A stretch of 64,000 nucleotides of DNA from Distichodus sexfasciatus (lineage: Eukaryota; Chordata; Actinopteri; Characiformes; Distichodontidae): positions 2,420,450 to 2,484,449 of the forward strand of contig JAVGVS010000012.1 of assembly GCA_032718565.1 (NCBI GenBank). The letters run 5' to 3'. Under the pieces are notes generated by a model, which was not told where the DNA came from, did no database searches, and was given only the letters and a program-made list of their open reading frames with translations. The position numbers were made by a program, and so were the translations under genes. Numbering within the stretch: the stretch's first letter is position 1; the number at the start of each line of letters is the position of its first letter. This document shows positions 23,300 to 35,074 of this stretch, piece after piece.

Positions 23300-25065
23300 T
23301 GAGTACGATGTTTTTGTTTGCTCACAAGATGTTTTTGGGTGCACATGTAACCCCTGACTCACGTTAAATAATCTAGGACAAGCCAAATGTGTAGACCAGT
23401 TGCTAGGCTCGAGAGGATTACAAAAGGGGCTGAGGTGAACACAAGATGAAATAGCTGGAGGCAGGCAATGAGCAAAAATAGTTATTTAATAAAAATAAAT
23501 AAATAAATAAATAAATTACAATTTATCAATCCCCACTATAACAATAAGCCGGCATAACAAAACACGAAGTCCTATTGAGCTCAATATTTCAGTTCTTTTT
23601 CCTTTTGTTGGTTTGGTGGTTTGCGTTGTTACCACGTTTCTGTGGAAAGAAGGAGGTCCTTCAACCAGGGATTCGGTTCAGTTCTGGGCACGGCTCGCCA
23701 TCTCCATCCGGAGAGAAACCAGGAATCTGTTCCAGTTGCTTTATCAGCACCAAAAAAAAACCTAGCCTGCACAACAATGATGATATTATTGCATACAGCC
23801 AGATAAAGTCCATTATTCTATTTCTTCCCACAGCTATAGCTTAATTTCTATCTCCAATTCTCACATTATCACACTAATATATTGCGTTCATGTTTTTAAC
23901 TCACAATATCCGTCGTTGCACATGAAATTATTTTCACCCATGCAAAACAAAAATGAATCTCTTTTTATAATCTCTTTAACATCTTTTAACCATGAAATTA
24001 TGATTTATATTTATAACCAATTCAATTGTCGATTTTTAAATCATCCTTTAAGCTTTGGTAAATCACGAGATGAGATACGACTAACTTATCACTCTATCGG
24101 TAACCCTATCTGAGCTACAGGGATTCTCACTGCATACAATTTACTGTAAACTCTCACACAATAAACCAAAATATACATTTAGCATCAACAAGCATTACAA
24201 TTTGACCCCAAATAGTGCATAAAGAACCAAAGTGGCTTCATTACATTGTGAACTAAAATACAGTTTTGGTAAGCCCATATTTTAAACAAAAAGGAAAAAC
24301 CCACTCGCGATTTAGTCTTAGCAAACCGCTAAATTTAGCACGACGCTAGCACGTTTCTTAAGCAAGCACATGGTCTTAACTCACCGAGATGAGGTATCAG
24401 CGCGAACACGGCAAGGGACACATCCACACGGCCTCTCTAGCTCGTGCTCCCATCCGCAAGACGCCCATATATATTTCAACATGGACCGCCCGCAGCCTGT
24501 CTGTTCATCCTCAAAGTGCAAAGAAAAAAAAAAAACCAGAGCTGAAACGCAATTTGCTCCACTGCTCGGAAAGCGGGACTAATACTGCTCTACACAAATG
24601 AGAGTCACCGAACGTAACTGTGAAACTGGAAAATAAGGTTAGAGAGGGGATCACACTTCCTCTTTTCAAAATAAATGTTTTTCAAATTAAGAGTGCAAAT
24701 GCGTTGATACAAATAAACATTTTCTCTACTGGGTTACACACACAAGATGTTTTTGTTTGCTTCATAGATCATTTGAGTGCTCACAAGATATATTTATGTG
24801 AGCAAAAGATGTTTTTGCCTGATAGCCAGTTGTTTTTGTGTTACCATGAGACTTTTTTGTTTACTTGCAGCATATTTATGCATGAACTCAAGATGTTTTT
24901 GTGTGCTTGTGATATGTTTTTGTGTGTTCATAAGATATTTTAGTGTGAGTATGAGACGTTTATGTGTAAGCACAAGATGTTTTCATACATATGAGATGTT
25001 TTCACATTCACACAACACATTTGTGCACAAGTTTTCTGTGCGCATAAGACAAATTTGCATATGCA
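23300..25065. repeat. 21-bp minisatellite (AAGATGTTTTTGTGTGCTCAC type), split by an insertion
   Basis: Units lie at about 23302-23345 and 24739-25065. Successive AGATG starts fall about 21 bp apart (24745, 24766, 24786, 24807, 24828, 24849 and on). Because the period is a multiple of three, open frames with Cys-Phe-Cys-Val-type heptads appear (24620-24943 and 24777-25145); these are not genes. After the array, 25070-25150 resembles 56309-56375, so both belong to one larger repeat. Confidence 0.88.
23346..24738. mobile_element. Solo-LTR-like insertion with TG...CA ends
   Basis: The element starts TGTAACCC (23346) and ends GGGTTACA (24738), an 8-bp inverted terminus beginning TG and ending CA, and is flanked by CACA on both sides (23342-23345, 24739-24742). 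Removing it with one CACA leaves a 21-bp spacing between the flanking GATGTTTTT motifs, exactly the period of the array it sits in. No protein-coding domain is visible inside, as expected of a solo LTR. Length is 1393 bp; transcriptional orientation is unresolved. Confidence 0.75.
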
Positions 25066-25399
25066 TACAAAATGATTTCCAGTATTCACTTCTTGATGGT
25101 TCTTGTGTTGACTATGTTCGCGATTCCTTTATTGTCTTTGGATAGCAACATGGAATCTATATCACTATATTTTACACGGTCTTTTCTGTAAAGACCTATA
25201 GCAAAATGTTCTTTCGGTTAACCATTTTTCAAGCGTCATTTGAATTGAATATTTCTTGCTTGAAGACAATAAAGCAACTGCAGATGCAGTCTACGCAATC
25301 ATAGTCAATAAGTGAATACCAGGTGACCACAAGATCATATCTAAAATAGTGTGTATATCAAATACTCCATAGCAGTTATTTCTCAGGATTCTGCTAACT

Positions 25400-25882
25400 C
25401 AATGGTTCCCAAACTGGGGGTCGTGGCCCCTGGGGGTGGGGATGGGGGTATTGCAGAGGGGTGCACCAATGGGATAGCCTACGCTCCACTCGAACACTGC
25501 TAGAAACTTTGTTTCCCAGTTGCAACCCCGAACTGAGAAGATTTGCAGTACAAAGCAAGCCCACACCAGCCACTGAAAAGTGTGAGACTTGAGATGATCC
25601 CCTTTTAATTTTTTTTTTCTGACTGGGAACTGGTTAATTTTCCCAGCCATTTTTATGGAGACAGTATTTTATTCTTGTTTATAACTTCAGTATGCTCTTT
25701 GTTTCTCTCACAGTGGTGAAATTGCACCATTTGTAATTGCATTTGTTTCGCTCAATTAGAAAAGGGAGTTGTATTTCAAATGAAGTTTGAATCTGAACCT
25801 GTGTAGTTTGAATGGGGGGGGGCCTCAATAATGTTTCTATCTAGAAAAGGGGGACCCTGCAGAAAGAGTTTGGGAACCACTG
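25400..25882. mobile_element. Non-autonomous hAT element (MITE)
   Basis: Ends are CAATGGTTCCCAAACTGGGG and AGTTTGGGAACCACTG, inverted relative to each other and typical of hAT elements. The flanking 8-mers TGCTAACT (25392-25399) and CGTTAACT (25883-25890) match at 6 of 8 positions, fitting the 8-bp hAT target duplication. There is no transposase frame. Confidence 0.88.
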
Positions 25883-26335
25883 CGTTAACTGATGTAGATT
25901 TAGGTTTTGCTGTGTATTATCTAATATAGTACAACACTTAACATTGCAAGACAATAAATGCAAACTTAAATCTTCATCGCTAGCTAACTAAAGCTAGTTT
26001 TGCTAGCTAATGTTAATTCCTTCTAACATTTGATGCTAACACGATACAGTTTCAATAGCTACCCCTATGGAAAACAATAATATAAGAGAAATCATAATAT
26101 ATTGTAGAACAGAGAATGATATGGTAACCCACTTGGCCTTCACTTACATATGTATAACTATGACTCAAGTCTTCAGATACATTTAGTAGCAAAGTCAATT
26201 CTTAAACCAAGAAAAAGCCTACATATGATTGCTAGGTATAACTCTTATAGCATGTACTGAACAAAAGTGTCCGAAATGAGGTTGCATTATGTCTTTTATG
26301 TCCAACACACATCCTTATTACCAGCTGTTTTATCA

Positions 26336-27300
26336 TGTAAATGACTTCCATGAACGTTAGCGCCACGCTCAATGGCCGCGATTAACAGCGAATCGGCCTC
26401 TCCGCCTCCCGCATTACACGACAGTCGATTCCGCCGTTTGTAATTATCAAGGTGAACCAGGCGTTAACACGTTCTGCGCTCTGCCGCCGCTAACACATTA
26501 GCGCTTCTGCAGTGGTGGGTGACCTTCAGTGTGGGTGGTCATACACTTTCTAACGGCCTCTCATTTCTCAAGCGACTATTAAAAAAACGTAGCGACTTTT
26601 TCACTTCCTTTTATTACCACGTGGGTTTGGTCTGTGCATCCGGTGGGCCAATGAACTTTGCAAGCACGAAGGAATATAATCAAAGCCTTGTGGCTTTTAA
26701 TAGAAGAATTCAATAGAGCTTTGGAAATGAAAAGAGTGTGATGAAATGAAAAATGATTAAAACTGATTGCTCCCCCTCCCCACTTCCATTCCTTTTCTCA
26801 CCTCCTTTGTGCCAAGCGTGCTATATTCCCTTAAAAGGCCATGAAGTCGGAATTGTTTTGATTCCCTCCTCGATCCACCGCAAAGCAGTTTAACCCAAAT
26901 TTCGAAAGACAAAGTCTCTTGGGGTGAACGCCATTAAACCTCTTTATTAGCTGATGCAAATTGTTCCAAGAGGGCAGACTCATCTGTCAGTTTTGGGGTC
27001 TGGCGGGATTCGAGACTTGCTGAGAAAACTCCAGGCGTGGGAGTAAACGCCAGTCACCTTTCTGGCCAGGCGACGTCACATTGTGTGATTGCGAAGAGGT
27101 CCCCAGGGACCCGTAATCACATTCATAACCTTTCCACTGCTTTTCTCATGAACTGACTTTCTACACACCTATTTCCCACGGGTGGCTGCAATGTCAAGAA
27201 ATATTTATAAGGTCAGCTGAACCGCAGCCTCTGCAAACGTATGGACATTCGGGTGCGGGCTTATAAAGGACACACATCAATAAGCACCGAGTTGAGTTTA
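26336..27300. other. Candidate conserved non-coding block
   Basis: Nearly 1 kb of non-repetitive, GC-richer sequence (for example GCCGCGATTAACAGCG, TTTGTAATTATCAAGG, TTAGCTGATGCAAATTG). No splice-flanked coding frame or recognisable repeat is seen. Likely several elements; inference only. Confidence 0.4.
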
Positions 27301-28360
27301 ACTCTTTCGGTACAGAGCACGACAATCTAGTGCAGTACAATCATAAAGATTTTCATTTTTCATGTTTTTAAAAGTGAAAGTCTAAGACTACAAAACATAG
27401 ACTCAAGTTCACACCCTCGGGTTTCAAATGATTTGTGGGATTTCAGCAGCCTCAACTCTTCTGCATAATTCATAATGGTTAGTACAGAAGGTCATTACAT
27501 TTTTAAAATCCATACAATTAATCACAATAAAATAAAATCCTAGAGATTTCTAGTCAAACAACCTCAAAATGGAAGGGTAGAATGGGCTTTTCGCACACTT
27601 AAAAAATGACCACCACGAGAAAAATTAATATGTTGATCAAAATGTGTAACCTCAAACTATTTTGTTTTAGGCAAAAAGCAGATTAAAGAAAAAAGCTGCA
27701 TGATTGACTCAAGACAAATCTGCTCATGTTCATTCCCCTGATTCCCTTTCCAAATGACATTACAGTCAATTTCTCATTAACAACCTAATCAATCATGCCA
27801 TAAATTCTCCCTTGACTGCCTATTTTGCTTTGTGATCAAACTTAATTAAGCAAGTAATGGCGATATTGATTAACATTCAAAGTCCTGTTTCTCCATAAGT
27901 GAATAGTGTTTACTGTATGAAGTGAACCAGAGTCCGATGATGAATGAAACAAAACAGGATGAGAACACAGAGGACTGAAAATTCATAGAAAGGTGCACGT
28001 GATGAAAGAGGGAAATCAAATAAATAGCCACCAGAGAAGAGAAGAGAGGCCTCTCCTCTCCGAACTTTAAGCAGGAATGCAGGCTTGAATTAAGCACCTC
28101 TCATATCCTGCCAATACTGAATTATTAGGGATAAAATCAATTCCGCCTCTGGATTGTTCTGTCTCTTGGCAACAGCAGTGTTTTAAAGGGCTTGGCATGA
28201 TCCGACTGCAGCAGACCAGAAGATTTATTACATTGATAAACACATTTATCAAGTTTTAATATTGGAACATTAAGCGGTTTCATGCCTGGTTTAGCTGCCA
28301 GTTCAATCAATCTGTAGCTCACCTGTTTTGTTATTCAATTTTAGATAATTAATTTTGCCC
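27301..28360. other. Single-copy DNA; 27700-28360 a candidate conserved non-coding block
   Basis: 27301-27700 shows nothing. From about 27700 there are many homeodomain-type cores (CCTAATCAATCATG, AACTTAATTAAGC, TTAGATAATTAATTTTG) without repeats or coding frames. Confidence 0.35.
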
Positions 28361-28390
28361 TTCATAACAAATATGAAATTATTGAAAGTA

Positions 28391-28931
28391 CAGTACTGTG
28401 CAGGTTTTAGGCAGGTGTGAAAAAATGCTGTAAACAAAGAATGCTTTCAGAAATATAAATAATGACTGTTTATTTTTACAAAATGCAAAGTAAGCGAACA
28501 AAAGAAAAATCTAAATCAAATCAATATTTGGTGTTACTACCTTTTGTCTTCAAACCAGCATCAATTCTTATAGGTACACTTGCACAAAGTCAGAGAATTT
28601 GTAGGATTATAGTCATTATATTATTTTGTAGTCATTATATTATTTTGTAGGATTATAGGATTATAGATCTGTGGTTAGTTCTCCAAGATGTTTGGAACAA
28701 CCTACCAGCCGAGTTCCTTCAAAAACTGTGTGCAAGTGTACCTAGAAAAATTGATGCTGTTTTGAAGGCAAAGGGTGATCACACCAAATATTGATTTGAT
28801 TTAGATTTCTCTTTTGTTCATTCACTACATTTTGTTGATTGATTAAAATAAATGATTAACACTTCCATTTTTGAAAGCATTCTTTGTTTACAGCATTTTT
28901 TCACACCTGCCTAAAATTTTGCACAGTACTG
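28391..28931. mobile_element. Foldback Tc1/mariner derivative
   Basis: Bounded by TA on both sides (28389-28390 and 28932-28933), with termini CAGTACTGTGCA and TGCACAGTACTG. Inverted-repeat arms of about 200 bp extend inward, and both carry the coding end of the same transposase. The right arm reads, on the plus strand 28675-28794, LQDVWNNLPAEFLQ..., then CASVPRKIDAVLKAKGDHTKY and a stop. The left arm reads, on the minus strand, CASVPIRIDAGLKTKGSNTKY and a stop. The element therefore consists of two inverted 3' ends with a short AT-rich middle. No catalytic core is present. Confidence 0.88.
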
Positions 28932-28933
28932 TA

Positions 28934-29194
28934 TAATCATTGAATACATGGTTTCAAAACAATTCATATATTATGTGATATTTCCTAAAATTTGGTGTGA
29001 GTAGATACTGATAAGAAAACTGGTTTAAAAGGATAAAAATGTAACCACTAAAATAAATTCATTAAAAAGTGATTTTGAGAGCAATCAGTCAAAACAGAAG
29101 AAAAAGTATTTCTAAATTGCGAATTCCAGTGTATTTAACTATGCATTAAAGCCAGTGGGGCAAGTAGCAATAGTGGATCAATAGCTGTATTTGA
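28934..29194. other. AT-rich spacer
   Basis: Nothing recognised. Confidence 0.4.
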
Positions 29195-29550
29195 GATTCA
29201 AGAGATTCAAGATTCTTTATTTGTCACGTGCAAGTTATACAGGTACAACAAGCAGTGAAATGTATCCTGATCCGCTCTTTAACTGTGCAATAGACAAGGA
29301 AGATAGAGACGCAATACAAACTTGCAAACATAAATACTAACTTAAATACGGAGGTTGGGGTAACAGGACAAAAATAAAACTATACATTATACAATAAGGA
29401 ACATAAGGAACATAAAGTTAAATAAAGTTAAATGTGCAAATCTGAGAATGTAAACAATGTAAAAATTGTAAATGTAAATGTGCTAGGGCAGGACAGGTGC
29501 AAAGAGATGATTTTTAAAGTGCCAAGTGCAGCTGCAGCATTGTACATTGA
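29195..29550 (-). mobile_element. L2-like LINE 3' UTR fragment (same family as 1.4-2.6 kb)
   Basis: On the minus strand it ends in ATCTTGAATCTCTTGAATCTC and matches 2270-2573: CAGCTGCACTTGGCACTTT, AAAGAGCGGATCAGGATAC, then TTGTACCTGTATAACTTGC. No coding part is attached. It directly abuts the tail of the next LINE. Confidence 0.85.
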
Positions 29551-29552
29551 GT

Positions 29553-32150
29553 CAAGTCAAGTGAAGTGAGTCAAGTCAAGTCAAGTGAACTTTGTCATCT
29601 TTCCATATACAAGTATACAGAAAAAACTAAATGGCAAAGCTCAGAATCCACAGATTATACATATAATAACATATACAGTATATAAAAAGACAATTTCAAC
29701 TAGGTCCAAAGAACAGTGCAAGACAATAAGAGTACAAATAAGCTGAGAAGTATTTTGAAGTAAAGTGGCAGTAAACGCTAGCAGCTTTTCTGGTGCAGAA
29801 GTACAGTATGCAGATACAGTATAAATACAATGATATCTGTGTGCAAATACAGTATAAATACAGTATGATACAGTATGAAAAACAGTGTAGGTCAGATGGG
29901 TTGAGAGGTTTAAGCCCCTAGGAGGCAACATGGTGTTGAGAAGCCTGACAGCCTGGGGATAAAAACTGTCATGCAGCCTGGCCGGTCTGGCTGTGCAACA
30001 GGGTAAACAGTTCATGTGATGGGTGTGAGAAGTCCTGCACAATGCTGCAGGCTTTTTGAACAGTCCTTGTGGTGAAAATGTTTTGTAGCAATGGGAGAGG
30101 CACCCCGATGATGTTCTTGGCTGTTCTAACTATCCTCTGCAGGTGCTTGTGATTGGAAACCTCTGCTGTTTCCATACCAGATGGTGATGCAGCTGGTTAG
30201 AATGATCTCAATGGTGCCTCTGTAGAACGTGGTGAGAATGGGGGGGGGGCTTGCTCATTTCAGCTGTCGCAGAAAATGAAGTCTCTGCTGGGCTTTCTAG
30301 GTTAGGGAGGTGGTGTTGGTCAACCATGTAAGTTCCTCAGTGATGTACAACCCAAGGATCTTGTTACTGTCCACAATCTCCACAGCTGAGCCACTGATGT
30401 TGAGTGGAGAATGTGCAGGGAATGTCTTCCTAAAGTTGACAATCATCTCCTTTGTCTTGTCAACGTTAAGGGAAAGATTGTTGTGCCTGCACCATTCAGT
30501 CAGCCGTTCCACCTCCTCTCTGTAAGCAGACTCATCATCCCTGCTTATCAATTCCAGCACAGTCATATCATCTGCAAACTTGATGATGTGGTTAGTGTTG
30601 TGTGCGGCTGTGCAGTCATGAGTCAGCAGGATGAAGAGCAAAGGACTGAGTATGCACTGATGATTTCTTTGGCACTGGGATGATGGTGGTGGATTTGAAA
30701 CCTGCAGGGACAGACGACTGGCTCAGAGACGTGTTGAAGATGTCCGTAAGGACACCAGCCAGTTGATCGATGCATTCTCTGAGCACGCGACCGGGTATGT
30801 TATCTGGTCCTGCAGCCTTGCGAGGATTGACTCTCGATAGAGTCCTCCTTACATCAGCTGTGGAGAGACAGAGTACCAGGTCGTTGAAGGGAGGTGTCGT
30901 TTTCCTAGCCGGCTCCTTGTTCTGTACATCAAACTGTGCAAAGAAGTCATTGAGCTGATCTGGTAAAGTGCCATCATTGTCAATGCTATGTGAGATGGGC
31001 TTGTAATCTGTGAGGGCTTGAATACCAAGCCACATGTGGCATGTGTCTCTGGTGTTGTTGAAGTGTTTGTTGATCTGCTGCGCATAGTCCTGCTTGGCTC
31101 TCCTCACTGCACAAGACAAGTTGACTTAGTAATATAACCGGTCACAGAGTCTGTATACTCCTCCAGGTTGATGAACTCACCATACATTGCAGCCTCCCTA
31201 AAAATGCCCCAGTCTGTCTATTCGAAGCAGTCTTGGAGGGCAGAAATAGCACCAGCCGGCCACACTCTGATGCTTTTTTGGGCCAGTTTGGAGTGTTTCA
31301 GCAGTGACTTGTGCGGAGGAACCATGAACACGCTGATATGATCTGAATAGCCGAGGTGGGGGCGGGGGAAGGCCTTATAGGCCTCACAAACATTTGTATA
31401 AACAATGTCCAGGCAATTTCCCCTCGAGTAGCAAAATTCACATGCTGGAAAAACCTTGGGAGAACTGACTTCAGGTTTGCATGATTGAAGTCCCCAGCAA
31501 TGATGAAAAATGCCTCGGGGCATGCATGGTTTGTAAATTGCTGACAGTCTCATAAAGCTCGGCTAGCGCTTGGTTAGCATAAGTGCTAGGTGGGAGATAC
31601 ACTGCGACCACCAGTACACAGCTGTACTCTCTTGGCAGGTAGAAGGGCCAACATTTCACAGTTAAAACCACTATCCGCAGGGAACAGTGTCACGTGGCAA
31701 CAACAGCGTTTGTACACCACTCTCTGTTTACATAAACACACAGTCCCCCACCGCGAGTCTTACCGGACAAAGACACGTCCCTATCCGCTCGAAAGCTGGT
31801 CAGTCCATCGAGCTTTAGCCTTGTGCTAACGGCACCATGCTTGCCTGGTTTCTGTCTCCGGTCGCAGTGCCTTCGCTTCGGCCAGGTCAGCTTCTCCAGC
31901 TGCCGAAGTAAACAAAGGCTGTGGAGCGTCTTGGTTAGCTCGCTTGGGAGTTTGGCGCAGTTTTTCCGAAAAACCGAGCAAGATCCAGTGATTGTAAATG
32001 CACGTTTGTGTGCTACTGTCACTCCTCCCAACTTCTCTTATTGAGTCTCTACGCGGGGACAACAAAAAGTCAACATTTTCACCTGCGGTTTCAGGAGCTT
32101 TGTAAGCCGCAGCCTGCGTGGGCGCCGCCATCCGCTCTGGCCTGGAGGAC
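29553..32150 (-). pseudogene. Nearly full-length L2-like LINE with deleted palm
   Basis: In minus orientation, from 32150 down: an open start (MAAPTQAAAYKAPETAG, 32130 region), AP-endonuclease with SGKTRGGGLCVYVNREWCT, YLPREYSCVLVVAVYLPP, RGNCLDIVYTNV and LGYSDHISVF (SDH motif). Then KAAGPDNIPGRVLREC and TTIIPVPKKS of the reverse transcriptase. At about 30656 the sequence jumps straight to LFILLTHDCTAAHNTNHIIKFADDMTV; the FADD box is at 30567-30578 but the palm before it is deleted. The thumb and C-terminal region (30175-29969, HLQRIVRTAKNIIGVPLPLLQ) and a GTCAA-repeat 3' tail follow. Several frameshifts are present. Inactive. Confidence 0.88.
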
Positions 32151-32841
32151 ATTTGGCATTCTTTTATGTTGCAATCAGAAACATACTGTATAAAACCAAT
32201 ATTAATCGTTACATCAATCATTACCATGCAATACCAGATATTGTTCCAGGGTTTCAACAATTTATCAAAATCAATATTGAATCTCTCCTACAGAATCTCC
32301 TGAAATCATGTGAAATTCAGGTGAAGAAAGCTGAAAAACTAGGTTGGAGATGGAACTGGTTGTTATGCTAATGTAGCTCATTAAAATGATGGTAAACTAG
32401 TGGTTCCAAACTCAACTATGTCAAAATCTAACTGTGAACTTCCTCCAGCACTACATAGCTCTGAGCAAGGCCCTTAAATGCTTCAAGAAGACTGGTTTTC
32501 AAATCTGAGATAATGCCACTGTGAACAAAAGCATTGATGACAGATAAAAACCAGGCCTCGCAAAATGAGAAGTTTCTGGAATAACACTCGAAAACATAAC
32601 TGTTATGAAGTACATAAAAGTCTATGTGCAAAAGACATCATAAAGGTGTCAAACATTATGACTAAATCATCACAATTTTCTAGAGCACGACTCAGGCCTG
32701 TTTCAAATAAGAGACAATGAATAAGATTTATGAGATTTTCAGAAGTTATTGCCATCTGTCTCCGTGTTAAAACAGCAGTGTTGAGTCATTTAACAGGAGT
32801 AGGATCCAACATGCATGAGTAAGTTTAACGTCATATTAGAG
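32151..32841. other. Single-copy DNA with a SINE scrap
   Basis: At about 32455-32478 GCTCTGAGCAAGGCCCTTAA resembles the 3' domain of fish tRNA SINEs. Otherwise nothing recognised. Confidence 0.4.
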
Positions 32842-33791
32842 TGTTTTGGGTACGAAAGGGAGCTGAGGACACTGCTGCAGGCAGAACCAAGGGGTTTATT
32901 GGGAAAAACAGGCAGGGTACACAACGGTGGCACAATGGTGAGAAAGCAGGAGGACTGAGGTGATCAAAAGTGGCGCAAAAATAGAGACAAAAACACATGT
33001 AAAAATAGGAACAAAGTGACAACTGAAAGACGAGGCCCGTGCTCCCAGTCTTACGTTACGGATAACGGGTAAATCCTCTATGAGTAAAGAGAAAGAGCAA
33101 TCTCCTGATGCTCTAAGACCCATGAGGCGAAACTGAAACGATCCAGACTCTGGAAACACACGACAGCCTGATTGGACAGGAGGTTACTGGGAGATACGAG
33201 TCTAGGGAGAAAAACAAAAGAGGGAGGTGAACAACACGAGAATCCAAAATGAAACTGAGTCCAAAATAATCAACAAAGCCACGGAGACAAAAATAGCGCC
33301 GAGCAGACAAGAACAGCATTAACGTAAACCAAGCCCCACGAAGTATGAGGGCGACAGACACGGGTCAAAGTGGATTAAATAAAACCACACAACTCAACAA
33401 ACGAGTGCTTGCACCAATTCCAAACTCAAGGCAAACGAGACACAGGTGAAAGTAATAATAAGCGCGGAGGTGTTCTAAACAGATACTGACCTACTAGATA
33501 GGGAGCACACAGTGCAAACAACATATACAGAAGTGGGGTGCGCTTAAACAGAGAGTGAACTACTCACAAGGGCACAAAGTGAAGACAACGAGAACCCGGA
33601 AGTGGGGAGCAAGCTAACGGAGAAAGCTAAGGCTAACCAAGGACACACAAGGTGGACTAGACACAACATGAATCACACTGAAAGTGAACCCAGAGAACAG
33701 AATTGAACAACAACTTAAATAGCGGCACTTATTGCCGCTTAACCGGTCCCAATGAGCCACTGTCCGTTGAAAGTCCAGAGAAGCCGTGACA
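32842..33791 (-). mobile_element. Solo LTR
   Basis: On the minus strand it starts TGTCACGG and ends CCAAAACA. Just inside the 5' part lies GCTATTTAAG (33714-33723), a TATA-type core, and near the 3' end AATAAA (32895-32900) followed by CCTTGGTTCTGCCTGCAGC, the usual end of fish LTRs. The flanks TAGAG (32837-32841) and TGGAG (33792-33796) match 4 of 5, fitting a 5-bp target duplication. No internal genes are present, so recombination between two LTRs is the likely origin. Confidence 0.72.
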
Positions 33792-33982
33792 TGGAGAAAC
33801 TCCAAATAATGTTCAATAACACATGCAAATATCGGAACAACAGCCAAGAGGACAAAATTATAATCAGTAACATGTGCAAATTCAATAATGTGTATTTCAA
33901 TAATGTGTAAAAATATTGTAACAGCAATCAAGTGGAGAGAACTATAATTACAAATACAAATATAACTGCAAGCAGTGATTAC

Positions 33983-34978
33983 GGGGGCCATGCAGTTTGC
34001 AGCTTTATCAGTTTTTGACGAATCGAAGTGGACAGACGTTGAAACATGACACGTTTCATCCTTTTATCTAGGGTGCTACGGTTCAAAACTTATTAGGCAA
34101 AATGCAAAATAGCTTATTATAGCGCCACCAACTGGCAGAGTGGTGCAATTTTTTTTGCCTGAGTAGTGGGTGGGGTTTGTGACCTAACAGCCAAATGCCA
34201 AAGCTGTAGGTCTTACAGTTTTTGCTCCACAAAAGGTTTAGCATGTTACGCAAATTTGCGAGAAATCCAATATTTCGGAAATAGATTGCAGGGGTCTGTA
34301 AAGATTCGTAATGACCCAGGGATTAAGAAGATATAAAACTTTTGAGAATTGGAGATACGGTTCAAAAATTATTAGGCAAAATGCAAAATAGCTTATTATA
34401 GAAGGTGGGGTCCCGGACCTACCTGCCAAATTTCAAAGCTGTAGCAGATTTCTATGACACTCAGTGTGTGGTGTTGCAGTCCTATGCCATTTGCATATTA
34501 CAGAAATATGAAGACTAAATTAAAAATGTGCTCGATAATAATTAAAGAAGAGTGTCTGGGGATTCAAGTGATACCAGTTGCATGCAGATTGGCCAAAAAT
34601 CCAGGGACTAGTTCGCAAGAGATGGTTTTGCATATTATGCAAATTAGTGAAAAATCAAATAAGGCAGAAAGAGATGCAAGGGTCTAAAAGATTCGTCGTG
34701 ACCCAAGGAATAAGATGGTGTATGATTTTTGAGAATCGGAGCTACGGTTCAAAAGTTATTCGATAAAATGCAGATTTTTTTGGAAAAACGCAAAATAGCT
34801 TATGTTGGTGCAATTTTTTTTGCCTGAGTAGTGGGTGGGGTACCGGACCTACCTGCCAAATTTCAAAGCTGTAGGTCTTACAGTTTTTTCTCCACAACGC
34901 ATTTTAAGGCAGAAAAAAAAAAAAATAATCAGCATTGTTCCAATAGGGTTTCAAGCAGTGTTCCACTGCATGGCCCCC
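33983..34978. mobile_element. 1-kb non-autonomous DNA element with 14-bp TIRs and internal repeats
   Basis: The ends are exact inverted repeats: GGGGGCCATGCAGT at 33983-33996 and ACTGCATGGCCCCC at 34965-34978. ATTAC lies directly left (33978-33982) and, after a TA, also right (34981-34985). Inside, three segments recur: TACGGTTCAAAA..TTATT (34076, 34360, 34743), GGTGCAATTTTTTTTGCC (34143, 34806) and TGACCCA(A/G)GGA (34312, 34698). There is no transposase. I recognise this as a common fish repeat but cannot name its superfamily. Confidence 0.82.
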
Positions 34979-35074
34979 TAATTACAGTTATATAACTAAT
35001 TACAATCATGGACTCTAATTATACTTTTGTGCAATAATTGAATGAAGAATCAGCTCAGTTTAACATGTGCATAC

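Noticed and set aside
24620..25145. Cys-Phe-rich open frames that could suggest a cysteine-rich secreted protein
   Set aside because: They come from the 21-bp AAGATGTTTTTG minisatellite, which is open in several frames because 21 is divisible by three.
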